Shown: one piece after another, positions 6,587-13,335 of the stretch | How the letters are laid out: each line of letters opens with the position of its first letter | Position numbering within the stretch: the first letter of the stretch is position 1 | Translations under genes and position numbers: made by a program | Notes under the pieces: model-generated | The model's input: only the letters and a program-made list of their open reading frames with translations | What the model was told of the DNA's origin: nothing | Database searches by the model: none | Source: Nitrospirota bacterium | Lineage (GTDB): Bacteria; Nitrospirota; 9FT-COMBO-42-15; HDB-SIOI813 | Reading direction: 5' to 3' | Length of the DNA stretch: 23,700 bases | NCBI GenBank assembly: GCA_016234155.1 | Contig: JACRGZ010000014.1 | Location: forward strand, 1-23,700

Positions 6587-7420
6587 ATGCTTGCAAAGCG
6601 CATAATTCCCTGTCTTGACGTAAAAGAAGGGCGGGTGGTAAAGGGGGTAAGCTTCGTTAATCTAAGGGATGCGGGTGACCCTGTTGAAGTGGCGCGTCTT
6701 TACAATGATGAAGGGGCGGATGAGATATGCTTCCTTGACATTACTGCCTCCTACGAGAAACGTTCTATACTGATTGATGTGGTTAGAAACACGGCAGAGC
6801 AGGTCTTCATGCCTCTTACCGTTGGGGGCGGTGTAGGCACATTAGATGATATAAGGATACTCCTTAACGCGGGTGCAGATAAGGTGTCGATAAATACGGC
6901 AGCGGTGCAGAATCCTGAATTTGTACGTGAGGCGTCAGAGAGATTTGGCAGCCAGTGTATTGTTGTTGCAATAGATGCCAAGCGTGTATCGCCGTCATCA
7001 GATAATCCCCCCCCCTTGGGGACAAAATTAAATTCTGCCCCCGAAAAGGGAGGTGAAAAGGTCGGGGGAATAAGATGGGAAGTATATATCCACGGTGGCC
7101 GTACGCCAACTGATATTGATGCGGTCCAGTGGGCAAAAAAGATGGAAGAATATAGCGCTGGTGAGCTCTTGTTGACGAGCATGGACAAGGACGGGACAAG
7201 AGACGGGTATGACATAGATCTAACTTGTACAGTATCTGAGGAAGTATCTATTCCTGTAATTGCGTCAGGCGGTGCGGGGACGTTGGGACATCTATATGAA
7301 GGCCTTACCGCCGGCAAGGCAGACGCTGTACTTGCAGCGTCTATATTTCATTACAGGGAGTATACGATTAAGGAGGCTAAGGAGTATCTGAAGGCGAGGG
7401 GGATTTGTGTGAGGATATAA
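6587..7420 (+). CDS. hisF: Imidazole glycerol phosphate synthase, cyclase subunit (with insert)
   Basis: TIM-barrel cyclase that condenses HisH-derived ammonia with PRFAR to give imidazole glycerol phosphate and AICAR. Catalytic D11 (IPCLDVKEGRVVKG) and D130 (VVAIDAKR) are present, as are the phosphate-binding segments LTVGGGVG and VIASGGAG and the conserved LLTSMDKDGTRDGYD. At 277 residues it is about 25 longer than typical HisF. The excess falls between K132-R133-V134 and W164 (WEVYIHGGR), where family members have only a few residues, and is encoded by a C/G-block palindromic element at 7004-7071. The frame is kept through it, including a run of nine C. The site lies in the surface loop after the D130 strand, so the enzyme may tolerate it. 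Confidence 0.93.
   Translation: MLAKRIIPCLDVKEGRVVKGVSFVNLRDAGDPVEVARLYNDEGADEICFLDITASYEKRSILIDVVRNTAEQVFMPLTVGGGVGTLDDIRILLNAGADKVSINTAAVQNPEFVREASERFGSQCIVVAIDAKRVSPSSDNPPPLGTKLNSAPEKGGEKVGGIRWEVYIHGGRTPTDIDAVQWAKKMEEYSAGELLLTSMDKDGTRDGYDIDLTCTVSEEVSIPVIASGGAGTLGHLYEGLTAGKADAVLAASIFHYREYTIKEAKEYLKARGICVRI
7004..7071. repeat. Palindromic element inserted in frame in hisF
   Basis: Begins AATCCCCC (7004-7011), ends GGGGGAAT (7064-7071), and contains further C and G blocks (nine C at 7007-7015, GGGG at 7018-7021, CCCCC at 7048-7052, GGGAGG near 7058). The composition and inverted ends match the intergenic C/G-block elements of this window and not the flanking hisF codons. It encodes Pro/Gly/Lys-rich sequence (DNPPPLGTK, APEKGGEKVGG). 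The exact edges are uncertain by several bases; the net insertion must be a multiple of three, as the hisF frame continues. Confidence 0.7.
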
Positions 7421-7425
7421 GTAGC

Positions 7426-7559
7426 GCTTAATTGCAAAATTAAACGATATAAAATAGTTGTCATCCCCGAATGCTTTTATCGGGGATATGGCTTATAAAC
7501 CAGATTCCCGATTAAACACTTCGGGAATGACATAATAACTAATACTTTGGCAATTAAGC
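7426..7559. repeat. Nested-palindrome dispersed element, copy 2
   Basis: Bounded by a perfect ten-base inverted repeat, GCTTAATTGC (7426-7435) and GCAATTAAGC (7550-7559). Inside are TGTCAT (7459-7464) and ATGACA (7527-7532), which enclose two hairpins: CCCCGA/TCGGGG (7465-7485) and ATTCCCGA/TCGGGAAT (7504-7528). The order and inner motifs match the element at 1-134. It separates hisF from hisIE, which therefore may need its own promoter. The remaining bases up to 7619 are A/T-rich filler (TTTTGAATTTTGATTTTTT) with no clear promoter or Shine-Dalgarno site. Confidence 0.75.
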
Positions 7560-7619
7560 AGTAGTGCCGTTTTGCCCTGCAATTTTGCATTTTTACTTTT
7601 GAATTTTGATTTTTTTTAA

Positions 7620-8312
7620 ATGGAAGACTTTATCAAGCAGATCAAATTTGACAGGCGCGGCCTTGTCCCTGCCATTATTCAGGACTGCCATACTCTTGCC
7701 GTCCTGATGCTTGCCTATATGAACGAAGATGCCCTCAGGGCTACTATAAAGACTGGTTTAACACATTTCTGGAGCAGGTCCCGTGAGAGACTGTGGCAGA
7801 AGGGCGAGACATCCGGTCATATACAGAGGGTTCAGAAGATTCTGTATGATTGTGACGCAGATACGCTTCTCTTGTTGGTTGATCAGGTTGGGGCGGCCTG
7901 TCATACAGGCAATCCGTCCTGTTTCTACAGGGGCTTACATGAAAAGGCTGAAACCTTTAGCCGGGGCAGTGGGGCGGAAAAGGTGCAGTTATCCGAAATA
8001 TTAAATAAGGTGTATGATGTTATCATGGACAGAAGGGATAAACCTGCAGAATCATCTTATGTGAGCTCCCTTTATTCATCCGGTGTTGATAAGATCTTAA
8101 AAAAGATCAGTGAAGAGGCCGGGGAGCTTGTCATAAGTTCAAAGAATAATAATAAAGATGAGATAGTATATGAGGCCGCTGACTTGTGGTTTCATACACT
8201 GGTGCTTTTAGGCTATCATGGCCTGACCCCGCAGGATGTTTATAAAGAACTTGAGAAGAGGTTCGGGGTTTCAGGACTTGAAAAAAAGAAACGGGAGGGG
8301 AAAAGGAAATGA
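7620..8312 (+). CDS. hisI: Bifunctional phosphoribosyl-AMP cyclohydrolase / phosphoribosyl-ATP pyrophosphatase
   Basis: Fusion of HisI and HisE that carries out the second and third steps of histidine synthesis. Residues 1 to about 115 are HisI: LMLAYMNEDAL, THFWSRSRERLWQKGETSGH, then DCDADTLLLLVDQVGAACHTGNPSCF with the three zinc-binding Cys. After a short linker, residues of about 125-215 are HisE, a MazG-like all-alpha domain with KKISEEAGELVI and EIVYEAADLWFH, which hold the acidic metal ligands. The order HisI-HisE is the usual one and the length (230) is normal. The ATG at 7620 follows an A/T-rich stretch without a Shine-Dalgarno site. The stop overlaps the start of the HIT gene by ATGA, so the two are coupled. 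Confidence 0.93.
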   Translation: MEDFIKQIKFDRRGLVPAIIQDCHTLAVLMLAYMNEDALRATIKTGLTHFWSRSRERLWQKGETSGHIQRVQKILYDCDADTLLLLVDQVGAACHTGNPSCFYRGLHEKAETFSRGSGAEKVQLSEILNKVYDVIMDRRDKPAESSYVSSLYSSGVDKILKKISEEAGELVISSKNNNKDEIVYEAADLWFHTLVLLGYHGLTPQDVYKELEKRFGVSGLEKKKREGKRK

Positions 8313-8653
8313 GTTCATGCATATTCTGTAAGATTATAGCAAAAGAGATACCGGGCAAGATCGTGTATGAGGATGATACCTTTATAGCCTTTGATGACAT
8401 AAACCCTCAGGCGCCTGTCCATGTGATTATTGTCCCAAAAGAGCATATCCCGACATTCAATGATCTGAAAGAAAGTCATAAAGAAATGGTGGGACATCTG
8501 TCTTTGGTTGTAAACAAGTTAGCGGAGATTAAAAAGATCCAAGATCCGGGGTTCAGGGTGGTGATAAACTGCAACCCTGCAGGAGGTCAGATGGTCTATC
8601 ACCTGCATGTGCATCTGATGGGTGGGAGGCAGATGGCCTGGCCGCCGGGGTGA
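8309..8653 (+). CDS. HIT family (HinT-like) nucleotide hydrolase
   Basis: Small purine-nucleotide phosphoramidase of the HIT superfamily. The N-terminal CIFCKI (Cys4, Cys7) is the usual zinc-binding pair, followed by EIPGKIVYEDDTFIAFDDINPQAPVH. The histidine triad H98-L-H100-V-H102 occurs in the expected position near the C-terminus and the protein ends WPPG, as HinT proteins do. At 114 residues it is full length. It overlaps hisIE by four bases, and adjacency of HinT to hisIE is common in bacteria, where it may remove adenylylated by-products. That role is inferred from general HinT chemistry. Confidence 0.92.
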   Translation: MSSCIFCKIIAKEIPGKIVYEDDTFIAFDDINPQAPVHVIIVPKEHIPTFNDLKESHKEMVGHLSLVVNKLAEIKKIQDPGFRVVINCNPAGGQMVYHLHVHLMGGRQMAWPPG

Positions 8654-8655
8654 GA

Positions 8656-8699
8656 TGAAAATCAAATCGACCCCTTGAACCCTTGAATCCTGATTTTCA
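8656..8699. repeat. Inverted repeat with tandem CCCTTGAA in HIT-queC gap
   Basis: TGAAAATCA (8656-8664) and TGATTTTCA (8691-8699) are a perfect nine-base inverted repeat. The 26-base loop contains CCCTTGAA twice in tandem (8672-8687). A further TGATTTTC lies at 8704-8711, just before the queC ATG. No U run follows, so a classical terminator is not supported. No preQ1-riboswitch-like layout was recognised. Confidence 0.5.
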
Positions 8700-8713
8700 G
8701 AAGTGATTTTCGA

Positions 8714-9400
8714 ATGAAAAAGGCGGTTGTTTTACTAAGCGGCGGGATAGACTCAACGACCACCATGGCTATTGCCAGATCAGAGGGCTACGAACTATAT
8801 GCACTGAGCATTGACTATGGCCAGAGGCATATACTGGAGCTTGAGAAGGCAAGCCAGGTCGCCAAATATTTCAATGTAAAGAGGCATATAGTTGCACGGG
8901 TGGATTTACGGGAGATCGGCGGTTCTGCCCTGACATCAGATATTGACGTACCGAAGGACCGAACACAGAAAAACATCGCACATGGCATACCTGTTACATA
9001 CGTGCCGGCACGAAACACCATTTTCCTTGCCATCGCACTCTCGTGGGCTGAGGCTATCGATGCAGATACGATCTTTATAGGCGCTAATGTGTTAGACTAC
9101 AGCGGTTATCCTGACTGCCGCCCTGAATATATAAGGGCATTTGAAGATATGGCAAATCTTGCTACAAAGAAGGGGGTCGAGGGGTTAACTAAGTTTAAGA
9201 TAAAAACACCATTGATAAATATGACAAAGGCAGAGATAATACGCAAAGGCGCTCAATTTGGGATTGACTACAGCATGACACATAGTTGCTATGACCCTCG
9301 TGAAAATGGCGCCGCCTGTGGGAGGTGTGACAGTTGCCTTCTGCGAAGGAAAGGATTTAGTGAGGCAGGGATGGAAGACCCTTTAAAGTACGCACTATGA
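8714..9400 (+). CDS. queC: 7-cyano-7-deazaguanine synthase
   Basis: ATP-dependent enzyme that converts 7-carboxy-7-deazaguanine to preQ0 in the queuosine pathway. The PP-loop SGGIDSTT (residues 9-16) binds ATP, and YVPARNTIFLAIALSWAEA and FIGANVLDYSGYPDCRPEY are QueC hallmarks. The C-terminal cluster CYDPRENGAACGRCDSC supplies four Cys for zinc. Length 228 is normal. The ATG at 8714 has no clear Shine-Dalgarno site. The stop overlaps the next start by ATGA. Other queuosine genes (queD, queE, queF) are not in the window. Confidence 0.95.
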   Translation: MKKAVVLLSGGIDSTTTMAIARSEGYELYALSIDYGQRHILELEKASQVAKYFNVKRHIVARVDLREIGGSALTSDIDVPKDRTQKNIAHGIPVTYVPARNTIFLAIALSWAEAIDADTIFIGANVLDYSGYPDCRPEYIRAFEDMANLATKKGVEGLTKFKIKTPLINMTKAEIIRKGAQFGIDYSMTHSCYDPRENGAACGRCDSCLLRRKGFSEAGMEDPLKYAL

Positions 9401-10158
9401 ATATCCTCGAAGCTTACGATACAGCCATAGATACGGAGAAGAGGCTCTCCAACCTTTATTACAGGCTCTCTAACCTTTTTAAGAATAATACGGAGACACA
9501 TAACTTCTGGACAAGCATTGCAGATCATGAGAAGAGTCACTGTGAGACCCTTACCCTGAGCAAGGGGTATCTGTTATGGAGTCATCCTTCCGTAAAACAG
9601 GCCGTAAAACAGGAGAATATCTTCTCACTCAACAGGTCTGAGATAACCGGACTTGAGGCTCTTAATTTGATGATCAGGGATTATGAGAGAAAGTTAAAAA
9701 AGGAATTACCCTCACTGCAGGACGCCCTTGGTGTATTGTTGAAGATAGAGAACAGCGAACTTAATCACCTGTATAACAGGCTTATCCGTCTATCAGGAGT
9801 AAAGTTACCCCAGAAACCAGAGAATGCCCCCAGTTCTATCCAGGAGCATGAAAAAGTAATAAAGGCATTCATAGACAAGCACTATAGGGGGAACATCCCC
9901 ACTGCTTGCATTGAAGATTATGCAGATACCAAACCGGCGCCATCGAATCGTGAAAATGGAGTCACTGGAAAGATTGCAGAGGTCGTACCGGACATGTCTT
10001 ATGGTTTCATTGACGGAGATGACGGAGAGAGATATTTGTTCCTGCCGGAGGATATATTACAAGGTAACTGGGAAGATGCAGAGGTCAACAAGTCTGTTGA
10101 ATTCTCTGTAGTTAGATTTCCCTGGGGCTCCAGGGCAAAAGATATTAAAATGTGGTAA
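9397..10158 (+). CDS. Ferritin-like di-iron protein fused to a cold-shock-like domain
   Basis: Residues 1 to about 135 form a four-helix bundle of the rubrerythrin/ferritin-like type. E14, E45-xx-H48 (DHEKSH), E97 and E121-xx-H124 (SELNHL) are spaced as the two carboxylate-His half-sites of a di-iron centre. A variable linker (about 136-187) leads to residues 188-253, which read as an OB-fold cold-shock domain: GVTGKIAEV, SYGFIDGDDGERYLFLPEDI and VEFSVVRFPWGSRAKDIKMW correspond to the GxIK, GFI, VF(F/V)H and GxxA segments of CspA-like proteins. No rubredoxin Cys pairs are present. It starts within queC (ATGA overlap), so it is co-translated with it. Function unknown; it could be an iron- or peroxide-responsive nucleic-acid-binding protein. 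The fold calls come from motifs only. Confidence 0.72.
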   Translation: MNILEAYDTAIDTEKRLSNLYYRLSNLFKNNTETHNFWTSIADHEKSHCETLTLSKGYLLWSHPSVKQAVKQENIFSLNRSEITGLEALNLMIRDYERKLKKELPSLQDALGVLLKIENSELNHLYNRLIRLSGVKLPQKPENAPSSIQEHEKVIKAFIDKHYRGNIPTACIEDYADTKPAPSNRENGVTGKIAEVVPDMSYGFIDGDDGERYLFLPEDILQGNWEDAEVNKSVEFSVVRFPWGSRAKDIKMW

Positions 10159-10160
10159 TT

Positions 10161-10355
10161 ACTCAGCAGGTGTTATTTTGATCCTCAAGAAAATGAAAAA
10201 CATATAACAAGAAATGAATAAAAAATTTGCCTCAAAGAACTCAAAGAGACACATGTTACATTACAAATTATCCGAAGAAAACCTCAAACACTTAAACATT
10301 TTTCATTTTTTGTTTAGTGTTATTCATTATCATTAAGTTATTCAATATGCTGAGT
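10161..10355. repeat. A/T-rich element with inverted ends
   Basis: ACTCAGCA (10161-10168) and TGCTGAGT (10348-10355) form a perfect eight-base inverted repeat, extended imperfectly outward (TAATT against AGTAA). The interior is A/T-rich and non-coding, with CAAAGAACTCAAAGAGAC and CATTTTTCATTTTTTG phrases. The size (195 bases), ends and lack of reading frame fit a miniature inverted-repeat element, but no second copy is present in this window. The remainder of the gap to 10413 holds no clear Shine-Dalgarno site for the next gene. Confidence 0.5.
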
Positions 10356-10413
10356 AGTAACCTTTTTTTAGACGGGGTAGACCTGAGCAGTTACAAAATG
10401 TGAACTATTACAA

Positions 10414-11820
10414 ATGACAGAACCTGCTATATACGAAGGAATAGCGCTTATCTCAGACCCCATTCATGGCTATATCTCCTTTACAGTACCGAGGGGGACA
10501 ACAGGCAATGAGAAGACCGAGAAGGATCTTATAGACTCATCATGGATGCAGCGACTCAGGTATATCTATCAGCTCCAGAGTGCAAGATGGGTCTATCCGT
10601 CTGCTGAGCATAGCAGGTTTCAACACTCCCTTGGGGCAATGCATATTGCAGGGAGATTTGCAAGGCATCTATATCTCACCCTCAAAGATGTTGCCAAGGA
10701 TTGCCCTTCAGGGCCATATATAGAAGAACTACTGCGCATAGCCGCTCTTCTCCATGACATAGGACACGGACCATTCGGGCATTTCTTTGATGATAATATA
10801 CTTAATGAATATTCGGAGACCCATGAGACTATAGGACAGAGGATCATAAGTGAGGAGCTAAGGGGTATAATAAAGAATATCAGACGAAGCCCAAATGGTG
10901 AGTTTTCTCCAGGTGAGAGGATAGACCCTGGTCACGTGGCATTTATTATAGGCAAGGGGCCTAATAAGGTCATAGGTGTATACCCCAAATGGCTTTTATT
11001 TTTGCAGCCCCTTTTAAGCGGTATATATACGGTAGACAATATGGACTATGTATTGAGAGACTCATATATGTGCGGTGTTGCTATCGGACCTGTAGATATA
11101 AACCGTCTTATCTATTATTCATTCCTGACAGAGAAGGGATTGACGCTCCACCGTGCCGGGCTGTCGGCGCTTAACATGTTCTTAAATGCACGGCTCTATA
11201 TGTATAGCAATGTCTACTACCACAGGACAACGCGTGCCATAGACTTACACCTGCGCGAAATCTTCAGAGACACAATCAGGATATTATTTCCTTACAATCC
11301 GGCAGAGAGATTAGATAAGTATATTTCTCTTACCGACTGGTCACTGCTTGAGGCTGTCAGGGGATGGAGTAAGTCTAAAAACTCAAAGAAATGCAGGCTC
11401 TATCCTGAATGGGATAGGATTCTAAGCAGAGAGGTAAAGTGGAAGATGGCCTATGACAGGACACTATCCATAGGTGAGGTTGAGAAGGGAAGGAGGTTCC
11501 TCTCTCAGGAAGAGTTGCAGGAGGAGATAAAGGGCCGTCTGCCGGCGGCGATTAAAGGTCTCTCTTTTAAGGTTGATATGGCGAGTCAGGACCCACGGCC
11601 TATTAATCCCCTGATGATGGGGGATAGGCAGATATACGTGTACAGCCCATCTACTAAAGCGGTCTCGAAAGAGGCGCTTAAGGAGTTCTTTGACTATATA
11701 CCCGCCAAGGTCGTTCTCTGCCGCTTATTTGCCTTAGACCATAAGCATGATGCTGTGCTCGCCTCTGCGGCAGAGAAGGTGTTACTGCACGAAGAAAACA
11801 GCGCAAGGACTAACGTCTAA
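10414..11820 (+). CDS. HD superfamily phosphohydrolase (dNTPase-like)
   Basis: Member of the COG1078/SAMHD1-like HD phosphohydrolases, some of which remove triphosphate from deoxynucleotides. H66 and H71 (EHSRFQHSLGAMHIAG), the H114-D115 pair (ALLHDIGHGPFGH) and D208 (YTVDNMDYVLRDS) are the expected metal ligands and neighbours. The N-terminus IALISDPIHGYI and WMQRLRYIYQLQSARWVYPSAEHSRF is typical. At 468 residues it is full length; residues after about 330 form the variable C-terminal lobe. Cytosolic, no membrane segment. The start lacks a Shine-Dalgarno site. The last 11 bases overlap the convergent RRM gene tail to tail. Substrate cannot be predicted; dGTPase is one option. Confidence 0.86.
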   Translation: MTEPAIYEGIALISDPIHGYISFTVPRGTTGNEKTEKDLIDSSWMQRLRYIYQLQSARWVYPSAEHSRFQHSLGAMHIAGRFARHLYLTLKDVAKDCPSGPYIEELLRIAALLHDIGHGPFGHFFDDNILNEYSETHETIGQRIISEELRGIIKNIRRSPNGEFSPGERIDPGHVAFIIGKGPNKVIGVYPKWLLFLQPLLSGIYTVDNMDYVLRDSYMCGVAIGPVDINRLIYYSFLTEKGLTLHRAGLSALNMFLNARLYMYSNVYYHRTTRAIDLHLREIFRDTIRILFPYNPAERLDKYISLTDWSLLEAVRGWSKSKNSKKCRLYPEWDRILSREVKWKMAYDRTLSIGEVEKGRRFLSQEELQEEIKGRLPAAIKGLSFKVDMASQDPRPINPLMMGDRQIYVYSPSTKAVSKEALKEFFDYIPAKVVLCRLFALDHKHDAVLASAAEKVLLHEENSARTNV

Positions 11821-12145
11821 AACTTTTCCTACCACCGCCACCACCGCCACCACCATGCCCTCTGCCCCCACCCCTACTATCCCTGGTATCCCTCTCGGTG
11901 CGGGGTTTTGCCTCTGTAACAGTAATGTTCCTATCTTTAACAGATGTGCCATTAAGCATTGAAATGGCATTTTGGGCCTCACCTGATGTGGACATCTCCA
12001 CAAAACCAAATCCCCTCGGCTGACCTGAGTATTTATCTGTGACTATCTTCACAGATTCAACCGTGCCTGCCTGAGCGAACAGTTCTGTTAAATCCTTTTC
12101 AGACGCCTCATACGAGAGGTTCCCTACAAAAAGCTTTGTGCCCAT
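11810..12145 (-). CDS. RRM-type glycine-rich RNA-binding protein
   Basis: Residues 1 to about 80 are one RNA recognition motif: RNP2 is LFVGNL and RNP1 is RGFGFVEM, with the aromatic residues needed to stack RNA bases. The remainder is a flexible Arg/Gly tail (RGGGRGHGGGGGGGGRKSFRR). Such proteins occur in cyanobacteria and many other bacteria and are often induced by cold. A GGAGGA site lies about eight bases before the ATG at 12145. The upstream region holds TTGACA inside a long inverted repeat (12179-12226). The stop overlaps the end of the HD gene by 11 bases in convergent orientation. Confidence 0.92.
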   Translation of the reverse strand: MGTKLFVGNLSYEASEKDLTELFAQAGTVESVKIVTDKYSGQPRGFGFVEMSTSGEAQNAISMLNGTSVKDRNITVTEAKPRTERDTRDSRGGGRGHGGGGGGGGRKSFRR

Positions 12146-12178
12146 ATAATATATCCTCCAATTAGTAAAAGTATGCTA

Positions 12179-12226
12179 CAGCATGAATGATTTAACGGTC
12201 GTTGTCAAGCTAAATAATTCATGCTG
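12179..12226 (-). promoter_or_regulatory. Inverted repeat around the RRM gene -35 box
   Basis: CAGCATGAAT (12179-12188) and ATTCATGCTG (12217-12226) form a perfect ten-base inverted repeat with 28 bases between. On the minus strand a perfect TTGACA (12208-12203) lies in that spacer, with only a weak -10 (CATGCT) 17 bases on, inside the other arm. The arrangement suggests an operator or an RNA hairpin in the RRM leader. As a terminator of the upstream ABC gene it is unconvincing because the loop is long and no U run follows. Confidence 0.4.
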
Positions 12227-12232
12227 AAAAAA

Positions 12233-13213
12233 TCACGCCCATTCTATAGCACGTATACATGCAGCCATATGCCCCTCTCCAAAGTCATCGAGAGGGGGTA
12301 TGACTTCCTTACATTTCGGGAGCATTTTGGGACACCTCGTATGGAATCTGCACCCGGCCGGAATATTTATCGGGCTCGGGACATCTCCTTCCAATAAAAT
12401 GACCTTTCTCTCTTTCTGTGAAGGGTCAGGAACAGGGATAGCAGAGAGGAGCGCCTGGGTATATGGGTGTAATGGCCGTTTATACAGATCTTCCACCTCT
12501 GCAAGCTCCATAATCCTGCCAAGGTACATGACAGCCACCCTGTCACTAATAATCCTTACTATATTTAAGTCATGAGCAATAAAGAGATAGGATATATGAT
12601 ATTCCTCCTGCAGATCTTTGAGGAGGTTTATAACCTGTGCCTGGATGGATACATCGAGCGCTGATACAGGCTCATCGGCAACTATCAGTTTTGGCCTTAA
12701 GGCTAAGGCCCTTGCTATGCCTATCCTCTGCCTCTGCCCCCCGCTGAATTCATGGGGGTACCGGCTCATAACATCCGGGTTAAGCCCAACCCTCTGCAGG
12801 AGATGTGCCGCTTCCTGCTGCCTGTCCTGTTTAGTCCCAACCTTGTGGATAATAAGAGGTTCTTCCACAATCTCACCTACAGTAAGGCGTGGATTCAGAG
12901 AGGCGTAAGGGTCCTGGAAGATTATCTGCATCTCCCGGCGCAACTCCTTCATCCTTTTTCTGCCGGCCTTGCTGATGTCTTCACCCATAAAGACAATCTC
13001 CCCTCCTGTTGGCTCTATCAGCCTTAATATAAGCCTGCCGGTTGTTGACTTGCCGCAGCCACTCTCACCAACGAGGCTTAAAACCTCATTTTTACCGATC
13101 TCGAAATTTATGCCGTCAACAGCATGGACAACCCGCCGCCTTTGGCCGAAGGCGCCCTCGTCAACAGGGAAGTGTTTTTTCAGGTCTCTAACTGATAATA
13201 ATGTGTTCTGCAT
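12233..13213 (-). CDS. Oligopeptide/dipeptide ABC transporter ATPase (OppF/DppF-like)
   Basis: ATP-binding subunit of a peptide-type importer. Walker A GESGCGKST, Q-loop FQDPYASLNPR, signature SGGQRQRIGIARAL, Walker B LIVADE and D-loop SALDVS are all canonical. The C-terminal oligopeptide extension with CRFHTRCPKMLPKC (four Cys) is present, as in OppF/DppF. I take the ATG at 13213 (326 residues); a GTG at 13219 would add two. There is no Shine-Dalgarno site, and an A/T palindrome separates it from the OppD-like gene. No permease or binding protein is nearby, so the transporter's other parts are elsewhere or lost. Confidence 0.9.
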   Translation of the reverse strand: MQNTLLSVRDLKKHFPVDEGAFGQRRRVVHAVDGINFEIGKNEVLSLVGESGCGKSTTGRLILRLIEPTGGEIVFMGEDISKAGRKRMKELRREMQIIFQDPYASLNPRLTVGEIVEEPLIIHKVGTKQDRQQEAAHLLQRVGLNPDVMSRYPHEFSGGQRQRIGIARALALRPKLIVADEPVSALDVSIQAQVINLLKDLQEEYHISYLFIAHDLNIVRIISDRVAVMYLGRIMELAEVEDLYKRPLHPYTQALLSAIPVPDPSQKERKVILLEGDVPSPINIPAGCRFHTRCPKMLPKCKEVIPPLDDFGEGHMAACIRAIEWA

Positions 13214-13222
13214 AGTCACAGT

Positions 13223-13335
13223 CAGATTAAAAAATCAAAAATCAAAATGTAATGTAAAATGTAAAAAGGATAGCTTCCTTCATTTTTTAATTTTGCATTG
13301 TCATTTTGATTTTTGACTTTTGATTTTTTAATCTG
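13223..13335. repeat. A/T-rich long palindrome between the two ABC ATPase genes
   Basis: The left arm (13223-13249, starting CAGATTAAAAAATCAAAA) and right arm (13302-13335, ending TTTTAATCTG) are inverted copies, apart from seven extra bases (GTCAAAA on the left-arm strand) in the right arm. The interior is low-complexity T/G-poor filler. Similar TTTTGCATTTTGA phrases continue to about 13370 and encode the last residues of the OppD-like protein (KANAKIKGQNAK), so the filler has run into the gene. It may fold into a strong stem in the transcript. Confidence 0.6.

Noticed and set aside
6751..7317. Long minus-strand open frames opposite hisF
   Set aside because: Low-complexity Pro/Ser translation and no motifs; shadow of hisF and its C/G-rich insert.
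8654..8713. preQ1 riboswitch upstream of queC
   Set aside because: The 60-base gap shows an inverted repeat and tandem CCCTTGAA but no H-type pseudoknot layout that I could recognise.
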